DNA from: Deltaproteobacteria bacterium
GTDB taxonomy: Bacteria; Desulfobacterota; Deferrisomatia; Deferrisomatales; JACRMM01
NCBI GenBank assembly: GCA_016214985.1
Contig: JACRMM010000012.1
Span: forward strand, 62,001 to 126,000
DNA length: 64,000 bases
Direction of reading: 5' to 3'
The position numbers and the translations under genes were made by a program. Below the pieces are notes generated by a model. It did not search any database and was not told the origin of the DNA. It was given only the letters and a program-made list of their open reading frames with translations. Shown here in pieces: positions 29,706-39,400 of the stretch (the first letter of the stretch is position 1; every line of letters begins with the position of its first letter).

Positions 29706-30746
29706 ATGCGGATCCTAGTCGATATCACGCACCCGGCCCACGTTCACTTCTTCCGGAACGCGTTGGACGAGTGGCGGGGCCGCGGCCACGACGTGGTCGT
29801 CACGGCCCGGGGCAAGGATATCGCGCTCGAGCTGTTGAAGGACTATGGGATCGGGCACCGAGACCTGGGGCCGGCGCGGGCCGGGCTCCCGGGGCTGGCC
29901 CGGGAGCTCTTGGTGAGGAACTGGCGCCTGGGGAAAGTGGTCCGGGAGGTCCGACCCGACGTCCTGACGGCTATCGGCGGCATCTTCATCGCTCAGGTCG
30001 GCTGGCTGACCGGAGTCCCCTCGGTGGTCTTCACGGACACGGAGAACGCGACCCTCTCGAACCGGCTGACCTTCCCGTTTTGCACGGCCGTGTGCACGCC
30101 CCGCTGCTACGAGGCGCCGGTGCCGCGGGCGAAGCACCGTACCTACGCTGGCTACCACGAGCTGGCCTATACCACTCCGCGCCGCTTCACGCCGGACCCT
30201 TCGGCGCTGGCCGCCTTCGGCCTCCGGCCGGCCGAGCCCTTCCTCGTCCTGCGGCTCGTCTCCTGGGGCGCGGCCCACGACGTGAGCGACCACGGCTTCA
30301 CCGAGGTGGCCGGCGCGGTGAAGCGCCTGTCGGCCTACGGGCGGGTCGTGATCAGCTCGGAGCGGCGCCTCCCGCCTGTCCTGGAGCCCCTGCGGGCCGC
30401 GGCGAAGCCCCACCTGATGCACCACCTCCTGGCCTTCGCGCGGCTCTTCATCGGCGAGAGCGCCACCATGGCGAGCGAGAGCGCCACCCTCGGCACCCCG
30501 GCCCTCTTCGTGTCCACGTCGGTGCGCGGCTACACCAACGAGCAGGAGCAGCGCTACGGCCTCACCTATACCTTCAGCGACCCGCGGGAGGGGCAGCGTC
30601 AGGCCCTCGAGAAGGCCGAGGAGATCCTGTCCGATCCCCGGGCTGGGGCGCTCTGGGAGGAGAAGCGACAGCGCATGCTCGCCGACATGACGGACGTGAC
30701 GGACTACGTCGTCGACGTTGTGGAGTCCCATGCTCGCCTCCGCTGA
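29706..30746 (+). CDS. DUF354 family protein, glycosyltransferase-like
   Basis: A 346-residue protein with the DUF354 start MRILVDITHPAHVHFFRN and the late segment LLAFARLFIGESATMASESA followed by LGTPALFVSTSVRGYTNEQE, which resembles the nucleotide-sugar end of GT-B enzymes. Members occur in lipid- and polysaccharide-synthesis clusters; the sugar is unknown. The start at ATG 29706 is supported by homologous N-termini. It overlaps the next gene by 17 nt. Confidence 0.75.
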   Translation: MRILVDITHPAHVHFFRNALDEWRGRGHDVVVTARGKDIALELLKDYGIGHRDLGPARAGLPGLARELLVRNWRLGKVVREVRPDVLTAIGGIFIAQVGWLTGVPSVVFTDTENATLSNRLTFPFCTAVCTPRCYEAPVPRAKHRTYAGYHELAYTTPRRFTPDPSALAAFGLRPAEPFLVLRLVSWGAAHDVSDHGFTEVAGAVKRLSAYGRVVISSERRLPPVLEPLRAAAKPHLMHHLLAFARLFIGESATMASESATLGTPALFVSTSVRGYTNEQEQRYGLTYTFSDPREGQRQALEKAEEILSDPRAGALWEEKRQRMLADMTDVTDYVVDVVESHARLR

Positions 30747-31959
30747 CCCCCGGGCGCGGACCCGAGACCTTCCGGCCGCCCTCGGCGCCGTGCTCCGGTG
30801 GTCCGCGGCGCAAGACTATGCGGGCTTCGGGAAGTTCGATCTCTACAACTCCCCGTTCCTCGAGCCTCTGCGCCGGCCGAGCCGTCGGGTGGCCGCCGTC
30901 CTCGCGGCCCTCTGGGCGCGTAGCCCGCTGGACTTGCGGCGGCTCGCGGGCCTGCGGCCCTCCCGGAACCCCAAGGGCATCGCCCTCTTCGCCGTCGCCT
31001 ACCTGCGGCGCCGGCGCTCGGGCGGGCCAGAGAGCGACCTCGCGGAGGCCCGGCGCCTCCTGGCCTGGCTAGACGAGCACCCCTCCCCGGGCTGGGAGCG
31101 GAAGTGCTGGGGCTATGATTACCCGTGGGTGACGCCCCATTTCTCGGTGCCGCGGCACGGGCCGAACATCGTGGTGACGGGCAACGTGACGCACGCCTTT
31201 CTGGAGGCCTTCGAGGACACGGGCGAGGTCGGCTACCTGGAGACTGCGCGGAGCGCCGTGTCGTTCCTGCTGGAGGACCTGGCGGCGCCGGTCGATACGC
31301 CCGAGATGCGGAGCATCGGCTACGTGCCCGGGAGCCAGTGGGGCGTGCTCAACATCAACGGTCTCGCGGCCTCGCTCTTCGCGAGGACGGCCCGTCACAC
31401 CGGGGACGCTCGCCTGGCGCGCGAGGCCCGCCGGCTGATTGCGTTCCTGGTCGACAAGCAGACCGACTACGGCGCGTGGCACTACGCGTGGCCGGCCCGC
31501 ACCTCGGGCGTGAAGCACGACAACTACCACACGGGCAACGTGCTCGACTGGATCCTCGACTACACGACCCTCACCGGCGACAGCTCCTTCCGGGAGAGCT
31601 TCGGCAGGGGGCTCGAGTACTACCGGGACCACCTGTTCCTCGCCGACGGGACCCCGAAGTGGCGAAGCGACCGGGTGTACCCGGCGGACGTCCACAGTGC
31701 GGCCCAGGCCGTGGTGACCTTCGCCAAGGCCTCCCTGGAGTTCGACCCGGCGTACCTGGCGGAGGCGCGGAAGGTCGCCCGTTGGGCCGTGGACCACCTC
31801 CAGGACCCCTCGGGCCGCTTCTACTACCAGCGGGGCCGCTTCTGGACCAAGCGCTACACCTTGATGCGGTGGTGCAACGCCTGGATGGCCTGCGCGCTTT
31901 CGAGCCTGCTCTTGGCCGAGTCCCGCCTCGGGCCGGCCGCGGGCGAAGGGCGCCGCTGA
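30730..31959 (+). CDS. VpsJ-like polysaccharide biosynthesis protein
   Basis: A 409-residue protein with repeated helical hairpins typical of an (alpha/alpha)6 barrel. WGYDYPWVTPHFSVPRHGPN, GVLNINGLAASLFART and GVKHDNYHTGNVLDWILDY match proteins named after VpsJ in exopolysaccharide clusters. Its biochemical role (glycan epimerase, lyase or hydrolase) is not established. ATG 30730 lies within the end of the previous gene with GTGGAG upstream. Its stop overlaps the next start. Confidence 0.6.
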   Translation: MLASADPRARTRDLPAALGAVLRWSAAQDYAGFGKFDLYNSPFLEPLRRPSRRVAAVLAALWARSPLDLRRLAGLRPSRNPKGIALFAVAYLRRRRSGGPESDLAEARRLLAWLDEHPSPGWERKCWGYDYPWVTPHFSVPRHGPNIVVTGNVTHAFLEAFEDTGEVGYLETARSAVSFLLEDLAAPVDTPEMRSIGYVPGSQWGVLNINGLAASLFARTARHTGDARLAREARRLIAFLVDKQTDYGAWHYAWPARTSGVKHDNYHTGNVLDWILDYTTLTGDSSFRESFGRGLEYYRDHLFLADGTPKWRSDRVYPADVHSAAQAVVTFAKASLEFDPAYLAEARKVARWAVDHLQDPSGRFYYQRGRFWTKRYTLMRWCNAWMACALSSLLLAESRLGPAAGEGRR

Positions 31960-33881
31960 TGTGCGGCATCGCAGGCCTGGCCGGCCCGGGGGCCACCCGC
32001 GAGGCTGCCGAGGCCATGGTTGAGAGCCTCGCCCACCGGGGCCCCGACGAGCGGGGGCTCTGGGGCGAGGGAGAGCTCTACCTCTGCCACACCCGCCTGA
32101 GCATCATCGACCTCGCCACCGGCTCGCAGCCCATGGCGAACGCCGACGGCTCGGTCCGGGTTGTGTTCAACGGCGAGATCTACAACTTCGCCGACCTTCG
32201 CGCGGAGCTCCAGCAGGAGGGCTACGCCTTCCGCACGCGCTCCGACACGGAGGTCCTCGTGCACGGCTATGCGGCCTGGGGCGCGGGCCTGTTCCCCCGG
32301 CTCGACGGCATGTTCGCCTTCGCTGTGTACGACGCGCGCCGCCGGAGGCTCGTGCTGGCGCGGGACACCTTCGGGATCAAGCCGCTCCACTACCACTTCG
32401 ACGGCGCCACGCTCCGATTCGCCTCCGAGATCAAGGCGCTCCTGCGGGACGGCGCCGTCCCCCGGGCTGTCGACCACCAGGCCCTCCACTGGTTCCTGAA
32501 CCTCCGCTACGTCCCGGGGGAGCGGACCCTCTTCGAGGGGATCCGGCGGCTCGCGCCCGGCCACAGTTTGACCTTCGAGGGCGGGGCGCCGCGCGATGAG
32601 GTCTTCGCCGAACTGGCACCGACCGCGGAGCCGCGGCGCAGCGAGGGGTACTACTGCGAGGGCATCCGCCATTACCTCCGCGCCGCAGTCCTCAAGCAGC
32701 GGGTGAGCGACGTCCCACTGGGCGTGACCCTGTCCGGGGGGCTCGATTCCAGCTCGCTCGTCGCGCTCATGACCGAGGCCGGAGGGGAGCCGCTCCAGAC
32801 CTTCGCCATGGGGTTCAACGAGCCCACGGACGAGCTCGACGACGCCCGCAGCGTGGCGCGCCACTTTGGAACCCGCCACCACGAGATCGCGCTCGACCCG
32901 GAGCCCCTCCGGCAATACCCGGAGGTCATCTGGGCCACGGAGGAGCCGAAGGAGAACATCCTCCAGGGCTACCTCTTGGCCCGCTTCGTGCGGCCCCACG
33001 TCAAGGTCGTCCTGGGCGGCCTCGGGGGGGACGAGCTCTTCGCCGGGTACATCAACAACCGCTTCCTCGGCGCGGCCTCCCCCTGGCACGGCCGGGTCCC
33101 CGCGTCCCTGCGGACCAGGGTTCTCGAGCCCTTGAGCGGTGCCCTGTACCGGGCGGAGACCGCGGCGGGCTGCCTGCGGTTCGACGAGTACCGCCGGGGG
33201 GCTCAGCTCATGCTCGCTCTCGGCGACCCGCGCCGCTACTACCTGATCCTGCGCAATGCCTGGGACTACGACTCGGGAGCCTTTCCCCTCCTGTACGGGC
33301 CCGCGTGGGAGGGCCGGCGCCTCGAGCCCACGCGCACCGCCTTCGAGGGCTACTTCCGGCAGACGGGCCAAACCTTCCTCGAGCAGGCTCTGTGGGCGGA
33401 GCTCCGCACCAAGCTCGTGGACGACTTCCTCCTGAACGAGGACCGGACCTCCATGGCCAACGGGCTCGAGGTCCGGGTGCCCTTCCTCGACCGAGACCTC
33501 GTCCGCTTCGCCCTGGGCATCCCCGGCGACCTGAAGCTCGCCCACGGGCAGACCAAGTACATCTTCCGGAAGGCCATGGAGGGGATCCTCCCGGCCCGCG
33601 CGCTGCACAAGAAGAAGTGGGGTTTCAGCTTCAACCCGTACTGGCAGTTTCAGAAGGACCTGCGCTGGGTGGCCGAACGGGTGCTCACGCGCCGGCGGGT
33701 CGAGGAGCGGGGCTGGTTCAACTACCGCTACCTCCGCGCCATCCTCGATCACCCGGCCCACCCGCGGCTGCGCTGGCACTACTTCTTCCTCTGGCTCGCC
33801 CTGGGCCTCGAGATCTGGGCGCGCCAGTTCCTGGAAGGGGACCGCGGCGCGCCGCCCCTCGAGCTGGAGGCCTACTTCTGA
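31959..33881 (+). CDS. asnB: Asparagine synthetase (glutamine-hydrolysing)-type amidotransferase
   Basis: A 640-residue AsnB-family enzyme. The N-terminal glutaminase domain starts with the nucleophile in MCGIAGLAG and contains LAHRGPD and VVFNGEIYNF. The synthetase domain has the PP-loop SGGLDSSSLVALM, then GLGGDELFAGY and a conserved C-terminal part (KKKWGFSFNPYW). In surface-glycan clusters such enzymes are thought to amidate sugar acids rather than make free asparagine; both remain possible. ATG 31959 uses the last base of the preceding stop. Confidence 0.88.
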   Translation: MCGIAGLAGPGATREAAEAMVESLAHRGPDERGLWGEGELYLCHTRLSIIDLATGSQPMANADGSVRVVFNGEIYNFADLRAELQQEGYAFRTRSDTEVLVHGYAAWGAGLFPRLDGMFAFAVYDARRRRLVLARDTFGIKPLHYHFDGATLRFASEIKALLRDGAVPRAVDHQALHWFLNLRYVPGERTLFEGIRRLAPGHSLTFEGGAPRDEVFAELAPTAEPRRSEGYYCEGIRHYLRAAVLKQRVSDVPLGVTLSGGLDSSSLVALMTEAGGEPLQTFAMGFNEPTDELDDARSVARHFGTRHHEIALDPEPLRQYPEVIWATEEPKENILQGYLLARFVRPHVKVVLGGLGGDELFAGYINNRFLGAASPWHGRVPASLRTRVLEPLSGALYRAETAAGCLRFDEYRRGAQLMLALGDPRRYYLILRNAWDYDSGAFPLLYGPAWEGRRLEPTRTAFEGYFRQTGQTFLEQALWAELRTKLVDDFLLNEDRTSMANGLEVRVPFLDRDLVRFALGIPGDLKLAHGQTKYIFRKAMEGILPARALHKKKWGFSFNPYWQFQKDLRWVAERVLTRRRVEERGWFNYRYLRAILDHPAHPRLRWHYFFLWLALGLEIWARQFLEGDRGAPPLELEAYF

Positions 33882-34759
33882 TGTCCCGCCTGCGCCTCTA
33901 CCTCGACATGGTCCGGTACGGGAACGTGCACAACGAGGACTTCGCCCGCGAGCACTGGGCCTTCTTCCGCGAGCTCCTGGAGCGGCTCCGGCTGCAGCAC
34001 GTCGCCGTGGCGGGCCTGCGAGCCCTGGACGTCGGCTGTGGCAAGTCCTTCTGGCTGTCGCTCCTGCTCCAGGGCCGCGGGGCCCTGGTCACGGGGGTGG
34101 ACACCGAGGTGGTGCTCCCGGGGCTGGGCGTCGGGAAGTACCTGGGGTTGGCCCGGTCCAACGGGCTGGAGCGGGCCGCGCGCACCCTCGCCTGGGAGCT
34201 CCTCTATGCGCGCCCCTACTACCGGGCCCTGGAGCGGGCGTCCGGAGCGCCCCTTCCCTCGGACCGGGTCGACCTCCGGAACGCCTCCGTGACTGAGCTC
34301 CCTTTCGCCGACGCCACCTTCGATCTCGCCGTGTCCCACGAGGTGTTCGAGCACCTCCCGGACGTGCCTGGGGCGCTCGCCGAGCTGCGCCGGGTCTTGA
34401 AGCCGGCCGCCACGGCGTGTATCTACGTTCACAACTTCGCGAGCCTCTCCGGCGGCCACCATATCGCCTGGAAGTACCCCGACTCCGAGCCGTCGACCCT
34501 GGTGCCGCCCTGGGACCACCTGCGGGAGAATCGGTTCCCCGAGATCCCATCCTGGGTGAACCGCCTCCGGGAGCGCGACTACCGCGCGGCCTTCGAACGG
34601 CACTTCGAGATCTCGGAGTGGCTCCCCCTGGGCCGGGAAGGGGAGGCCCTCCTGACGCCCCGGCTCCGGGAGGAGCTTGCGGAGTACACGGATGACGAGC
34701 TGTTGACCAAGGGCTTCCTGGTCCTGGCGCGGCCCCGGCCAAAGGAAGGAACGGCGTGA
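33881..34759 (+). CDS. SAM-dependent class I methyltransferase
   Basis: A 292-residue methyltransferase with motif I ALDVGCGKSFWLSLLL, an acidic post-I residue (VTGVDTEVV), VSHEVFEHLPD as motif II/III, and LRRVLKPAATACIYVHN. It starts on the last base of the upstream stop codon and ends overlapping the next gene by 4 nt, in the middle of the glycan cluster, so a sugar methylation role is likely but unproven. Confidence 0.8.
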   Translation: MSRLRLYLDMVRYGNVHNEDFAREHWAFFRELLERLRLQHVAVAGLRALDVGCGKSFWLSLLLQGRGALVTGVDTEVVLPGLGVGKYLGLARSNGLERAARTLAWELLYARPYYRALERASGAPLPSDRVDLRNASVTELPFADATFDLAVSHEVFEHLPDVPGALAELRRVLKPAATACIYVHNFASLSGGHHIAWKYPDSEPSTLVPPWDHLRENRFPEIPSWVNRLRERDYRAAFERHFEISEWLPLGREGEALLTPRLREELAEYTDDELLTKGFLVLARPRPKEGTA

Positions 34760-36939
34760 AACAGGTCTTGCAGGATTTTCGGAGCGGTGCGCTGACCGTG
34801 GGGGAGATCCCGGCGCCCGCCGTGCGCATCGGCTCGGTCCTGGTGGCGAATCGGTTCTCATTGATCAGCTCCGGAACCGAGGGGGGCACAGTCCGCCTCG
34901 GGCGGATGAACTGGCTCCAGAAGGCGCGCGCGCGGCCCGAACAGGTGAAGAAGGTGCTCGGCGTGGTCCGGACTGACGGCGTGCTCGCGGCGTACCAGGC
35001 CGTGTCCCGGAGCCTCGAGATCCCTATCGAGCTCGGATACTGCTGCGCCGGCGAGGTGCTGGAGGTGGGGGAGGGCGTGCCGGGCCTACGCCCGGGGCAA
35101 TTGGTCGCCTGCGGCGGCGGAGGGTACGCCAAGCACGCGGAGGTGGTGTGCGTGCCCCGAAACTTGGTCGCGACAGTGCCTGACGGGGTTCCGCCGCGGC
35201 TCGCCGCCTTCACCACCCTGGGGTCCATTGCGATGCAGGGGGTGCGGGTGGCGGGCGTCCACCTCGGGGAGACCGCGGTCGTCATCGGCCTCGGCCTCGT
35301 GGGCCTGCTGGTTGTGGAGCTCCTGAAGGCCGCGGGCTGCCGGGTGTTCGGGGTGGACGTGAGCCCCGCGCGGGTCCGCTTCGCCGAGGAGCAGGGATTT
35401 TGCGAGGCCTCGGTGAGGGGCGCTGGCAACCTCGTGGAGCGCGTGAAGGCGCTCTCGGGGGGCTTCGGGGTGGATGCGGTCCTCGTGGCTGCGGCCGCGC
35501 CCGACAACGACCCGGTGGCCCTGGCAGGGGAACTCGCGCGGCCCAAGGCCCGGGTCGTGGTCGTGGGGCGGACCGAGATGAACGCCCCGCGGGAGACCTA
35601 CCTCTTCAAGGAGCTGGAGCTCTGCACCTCCCTCGCCTACGGGCCCGGCACCGGAGACCCCTCCTACGAGGAGCGCGGGGTCGACTACCCGATCGGCTAC
35701 GTCCGCTGGACCGAGAACCGGAACATGCAGGCCTTTCTCGGCCTGCTCGCGGCGGGCCGCCTGCGGGTCGAGCCGCTGATCTCCCACGAGTTCCCCATTG
35801 CCGAGGCCGCCCGGGGCTTCGACCTGGTGGCTGGGGGTTCGGAGCAGGCCGTGGCTGTGCTCCTGCGTTACGATCGGGCCGAGTCGGGCGCGGGCCCGGT
35901 CCGGCGGGTCGACCTCCCCGCCGCCGCGGGGGCCCCGGCCGCCGCGGGGCGGGTCAGCGTGATCGGGGCCGGCAGCTTCGCCACCAACGTGTGGGTACCG
36001 CACCTCGCCCAGACGCCGGGCCTGGCGAGGCGAGGGATCGCCTCGGCCGGGGGCGTGCGCGCCAGAACGCTCGCCGCGAAGCACGGCTTCACCTTCTGCG
36101 CTTCGGACGCCGCGGCGATCCTCGGCGACGAGGACACGGACTGCGTCGCCATCCTCACCCGCCACGACACCCACGCGTCCCTGGCTGCGGCGGCCCTGGA
36201 CGCGGGCAAGCACGTCTTCGTGGAGAAGCCCCTGGCGCTGGACCTCGACGGTCTGCGCCGGGTCGTGGAGGCCCAGGCGCGGAGCAGAGGGACCGTCCAG
36301 GTTGGCTTCAACCGACGCTTCGCGCCCCTGGCCCTGGCGCTCCGGGACTTCTTCGGGCGTCGCGCCCAGCCGCTCTCCATCACCTACCGGGCGAACGTCG
36401 GGTACCGGCCGCCGAACCACTGGCTCCACGACCCGGTCCAGGGGGGCGGCGTGCTCCTCGGGGAGGCCGTCCACTTCGTGGACTTCTGCCATTGGCTCGT
36501 GGGAGCGGAGCCCGTCGAGGTCTTCGCCCGCCGGGTGGGCGGGGGCGGCACCGGGCTGATTGAAGAAGACACGTTCCACCTGAGCCTGGGGTTCGCGGAC
36601 GGCTCGCTCGCGACGGTCATCTACGCGTCGAACGGAGACCCCTCCCTGTCGCGGGAGCGCGTGGAGGTGTTCGGGGACGACGCGTCCGCTGTGCTGGAGG
36701 ACTTCCGGGACCTGACGTGCGCGCGCGGCGCTCGCCGCCGGCGGACCCGACGGCGGTTCAGCCAGGACCGGGGCCACGCGGGGCAGCTCGCGGCCCTGGC
36801 GGAAGCCCTGCGGACCGGCACGCCCGCGATCTCCTTCGAGTCCCTCGCCCTGTCGACGCTCGCCACACTGGAGGCGGTCGTGTCCCTGGGGCAGGGCGCG
36901 GTCCGCAAGATCGACCGCCGGGCGATCGGGCTGCCGTGA
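34756..36939 (+). CDS. Bi-domain oxidoreductase: alcohol dehydrogenase-like fused to Gfo/Idh/MocA-like
   Basis: A 727-residue fusion. Residues 1 to about 375 are a medium-chain dehydrogenase-like domain (SLISSGTEGGTVRLG, the NAD(P) fold VVIGLGLVGLLVVELLKAAG). After a short Ala/Pro linker, a second Rossmann domain begins at about 395 (VSVIGAGSFATNVWVPHLAQ), with HVFVEKPLALD and the GGGVLLGEAVHFVDFCHWL block of Gfo/Idh/MocA enzymes. This architecture recurs in polysaccharide clusters, near asparagine-synthetase-like and heparinase-like proteins; the substrate is unknown. GTG 34756 overlaps the previous stop (GTGA). Confidence 0.85.
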   Translation: MKQVLQDFRSGALTVGEIPAPAVRIGSVLVANRFSLISSGTEGGTVRLGRMNWLQKARARPEQVKKVLGVVRTDGVLAAYQAVSRSLEIPIELGYCCAGEVLEVGEGVPGLRPGQLVACGGGGYAKHAEVVCVPRNLVATVPDGVPPRLAAFTTLGSIAMQGVRVAGVHLGETAVVIGLGLVGLLVVELLKAAGCRVFGVDVSPARVRFAEEQGFCEASVRGAGNLVERVKALSGGFGVDAVLVAAAAPDNDPVALAGELARPKARVVVVGRTEMNAPRETYLFKELELCTSLAYGPGTGDPSYEERGVDYPIGYVRWTENRNMQAFLGLLAAGRLRVEPLISHEFPIAEAARGFDLVAGGSEQAVAVLLRYDRAESGAGPVRRVDLPAAAGAPAAAGRVSVIGAGSFATNVWVPHLAQTPGLARRGIASAGGVRARTLAAKHGFTFCASDAAAILGDEDTDCVAILTRHDTHASLAAAALDAGKHVFVEKPLALDLDGLRRVVEAQARSRGTVQVGFNRRFAPLALALRDFFGRRAQPLSITYRANVGYRPPNHWLHDPVQGGGVLLGEAVHFVDFCHWLVGAEPVEVFARRVGGGGTGLIEEDTFHLSLGFADGSLATVIYASNGDPSLSRERVEVFGDDASAVLEDFRDLTCARGARRRRTRRRFSQDRGHAGQLAALAEALRTGTPAISFESLALSTLATLEAVVSLGQGAVRKIDRRAIGLP

Positions 36940-37886
36940 GCGGGCTCCGGACGCCCAGGGCCGACCGCCCGGCCGCCGTTCGGCCGGAGGTCTACGACGC
37001 GGCCTGGGTGGAGGAGATGGGGGGAGGAGGGAGCAATCGGGCCTTCCGAGAGAGCGCGGGCCGCGTGTTGCGGCCGCGCCTCGCGCGTGCCCTGGCCCTC
37101 GCGGACCTCCGACCCGGCCTGACGGTCCTGGACATCGGCTGCGGTCGCGGCGAGGTCGTCTTCCGGGCCTGCAGCGCCGGCGCGTCGGTCGCGGTGGGCG
37201 TCGACTACGCGGCGGCGTCCCTCGGGAGCGCCCGGGACAACCTGCAGGCGCTGGCCGGCGCCGATGGCTCGGCAGGGCCCTGGGGCCTGGCCGGGGCCGA
37301 CGCCAAGAGGCTTCCCTTCCGGGACGAGGCCTTCGACCGGGTGTTCCTGCTCGATGTAGTCGAGCACCTCCATGAGTGGGAACTGCAGGAGGTCTGGTCC
37401 GAGGTCCGCCGGGTGCTCCGGCACGACGGCTTCGCCCTCGTGCACACCCTCCCGAACCGCTGGGCCATGGACTACGGCTACCGGCTCGCGCGCCTCGCGG
37501 TGCCGAGCCTCCCCGCGAGCCCGCCCGACAAACGCGACCTTTTCCACGTCAACGAGCAATCGCCGCCGAGCCTCGCCCGGTCCCTGGCCCGGGGAGGCTT
37601 CGCGTCGCGGATCTGGCTCGAGGACCTGACGCTCCCCCAGGCGAGGTTCCTGGCGGTGCACCGGCTGGAGGGGGCGCCGGAGCTCTCGGCCCTCTACCGC
37701 CGCCTGCTGGACCCCCGGTGGGGCGCCCTGTATCGCCTGGCCTGCCGCCTGCCGACCCGCCTGTTCCTGGTGACGGACCTCTTCGCCCTGGCCTGGCGGC
37801 CCGACGGACGCCCCCGGCTCCCGGCGGCCCTGCCCGCCAACGGCGCGGAGCGGCTGGCCTGCATCCTGGGGAGGCTCGCCGCGTGA
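36936..37886 (+). CDS. SAM-dependent class I methyltransferase
   Basis: A 316-residue protein with motif I VLDIGCGRGEVVFRA, VGVDYAAASLGSARDN, FLLDVVEHLHEWE and VLRHDGFALVHTLPN. The C-terminal third has no recognisable feature. The GTG start overlaps the upstream stop by 4 nt and the gene in turn overlaps the next by 4 nt. It is the second of three methyltransferases in the cluster. Confidence 0.78.
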   Translation: MSGLRTPRADRPAAVRPEVYDAAWVEEMGGGGSNRAFRESAGRVLRPRLARALALADLRPGLTVLDIGCGRGEVVFRACSAGASVAVGVDYAAASLGSARDNLQALAGADGSAGPWGLAGADAKRLPFRDEAFDRVFLLDVVEHLHEWELQEVWSEVRRVLRHDGFALVHTLPNRWAMDYGYRLARLAVPSLPASPPDKRDLFHVNEQSPPSLARSLARGGFASRIWLEDLTLPQARFLAVHRLEGAPELSALYRRLLDPRWGALYRLACRLPTRLFLVTDLFALAWRPDGRPRLPAALPANGAERLACILGRLAA

Positions 37887-38848
37887 GCGGCCCGGGGAGC
37901 GGTCGCCTGCGCTGGGCGCTCCGCGCGGCCCAGGCCGCGTGGTTCGTCGCGGTGGTGGTATACGCGGGCCACTTCGCGGCGACCCGGTGGGCGGAGTTCC
38001 GGGCGCAGCCCTGGCGCGTGGGCGCCAGCTGGCTGGCGCTGGCCCTGGTTCTCTCGCTCCTTCGCCGATTGCTGGGGGCGCTGCGGTGGATGCTGCTCGC
38101 GCGCTTCGGCCGCGGCCCGGCCGCCCCGGGCGAGAGCCTCCCGTTCCTGCGGGCCTACTTCCTATCCAACCTCGCGGCCTACGTGCCGGGGAGCGTCTGG
38201 TACATCCCGAGCCGGATCCACCTGAGCCGCGCCACCGGGATGACCGCCCTCCACAGCTCCGCCGCCATCGCCTACGAGATGGGCCTCCTGGTCTGGACGG
38301 GCCTGCTGCTGAGCGCCTACTGCCTGGCGCTGAAGATTGGGGCCTCCCCCGGCGGCGGCGCCGGTGTGCTGGCCACCGCCGCCGCCCTGTCCGCGGTGCC
38401 CCTCTACCCCCGGGCGGCCTCCTGGGCCGCCCGGACGCTCCTGCGACTGCTCCGACGCCCCCGGGACCTGGCCGCGGTCCCGGCGCGCTGGGCGGCCAGC
38501 GTCTGGCTCGCGAGCGTCGGCGTCTGGGCCTGCTCGGGGCTCAGCCTGCTGGCGCTGCTCAAAGGGCTCGACCCTGCCGTCCCCGGGAGCCGCGCGCTGT
38601 TCGTCACGTCGGCCGCGGCCGCGGCCTGGAGCGCCGGTTTCCTCGCGCCTTGGGCCCCGTCCGGCTTGGGCGTGCGGGAGGGGATGCTGGCCTGGCTCCT
38701 CGAAGGCCTCGCGGCCGGCCCGGTGATCGCGGTCGCGGTGGTCGGCGCGAGGCTTCTCACCATCCTGGAGGACGTAGTCTGGGCCCTCGTCGCTCTCTTT
38801 CTGCCGGAGGGGAGGAGCCGTGACGCAGCGGTCCGCTCGAGCGACTGA
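37883..38848 (+). CDS. Integral membrane protein of the lysylphosphatidylglycerol synthase TM-domain family (flippase-like)
   Basis: A 321-residue protein with about seven or eight hydrophobic helices. YFLSNLAAYVPGSVWYIPSR, GLGVREGMLAWLL and the C-terminal ARLLTILEDVVWALVALF are the landmarks of the MprF-N-terminal/AglD-like family. Relatives are proposed lipid or lipid-linked-sugar flippases. No Wzx-type flippase is present in the cluster, which makes it the best local candidate for that role. GTG 37883 overlaps the previous stop; its end overlaps the acyltransferase by 29 nt. Confidence 0.72.
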   Translation: MSGPGSGRLRWALRAAQAAWFVAVVVYAGHFAATRWAEFRAQPWRVGASWLALALVLSLLRRLLGALRWMLLARFGRGPAAPGESLPFLRAYFLSNLAAYVPGSVWYIPSRIHLSRATGMTALHSSAAIAYEMGLLVWTGLLLSAYCLALKIGASPGGGAGVLATAAALSAVPLYPRAASWAARTLLRLLRRPRDLAAVPARWAASVWLASVGVWACSGLSLLALLKGLDPAVPGSRALFVTSAAAAAWSAGFLAPWAPSGLGVREGMLAWLLEGLAAGPVIAVAVVGARLLTILEDVVWALVALFLPEGRSRDAAVRSSD

Positions 38849-39368
38849 GGAGGCGCCGGGCTTCGCCGCCCGCGTCCTCGACCAGGTGGTGACGGCGGCC
38901 GTCGGCCTGCTGCCCCACGGGCCCGGCGCGAACGAGCTGAAGGCGGCGCTCCTGGCCGTCCGCGGTGCCCGCGTGGGCCGGCGCGCGAAGCTCTGGAGCG
39001 GGGTCTGGATGGACCGGTTCGACCGCCTGTGGATCGGGGACGACGTGACCGTGGGAAAGGACGCGATCCTGGTCTGCGGCGGCGGGGTCCAGATCGGCCA
39101 CCGCGCCATGGTGGGCCACGGGAGCAAGCTCATCTCGGCGGGCCACCGGATCCCGGAGGGGAGAGCGCCCATGCGCTTCGCGGGCTTGGTCTACGGGAAG
39201 GTGACCATCGGCGACGATTCCTGGGTGGCGGCGCAGGCGGTGGTGCTCCCGGGCGTCACGGTCGGCGAGGGGGCGATCGTGGCTGCCGGAGCGGTCGTGA
39301 CCCGCGATGTACCGCCCTTCGCAGTCGTCGCCGGCGTGCCCGCCCGGGTGGTGAGGATCCGCAGTTAG
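38820..39368 (+). CDS. Hexapeptide-repeat acyltransferase (WbbJ/LbetaH family)
   Basis: A 182-residue left-handed beta-helix acyltransferase: IGDDVTVGKDAILVCGGGVQIG, a lid with SAGHRIPEGRAPMRF, then VTIGDDSWVAAQAVVLPGVTVG and the typical end DVPPFAVVAGVPARVVR. Such enzymes acetylate sugars of O-antigens and exopolysaccharides. The GTG start lies within the preceding gene. Confidence 0.85.
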   Translation: MTQRSARATEEAPGFAARVLDQVVTAAVGLLPHGPGANELKAALLAVRGARVGRRAKLWSGVWMDRFDRLWIGDDVTVGKDAILVCGGGVQIGHRAMVGHGSKLISAGHRIPEGRAPMRFAGLVYGKVTIGDDSWVAAQAVVLPGVTVGEGAIVAAGAVVTRDVPPFAVVAGVPARVVRIRS

Positions 39369-39400
39369 AGCGCCGAGGTTGGAAAGGCGGAGGGCAGGGA

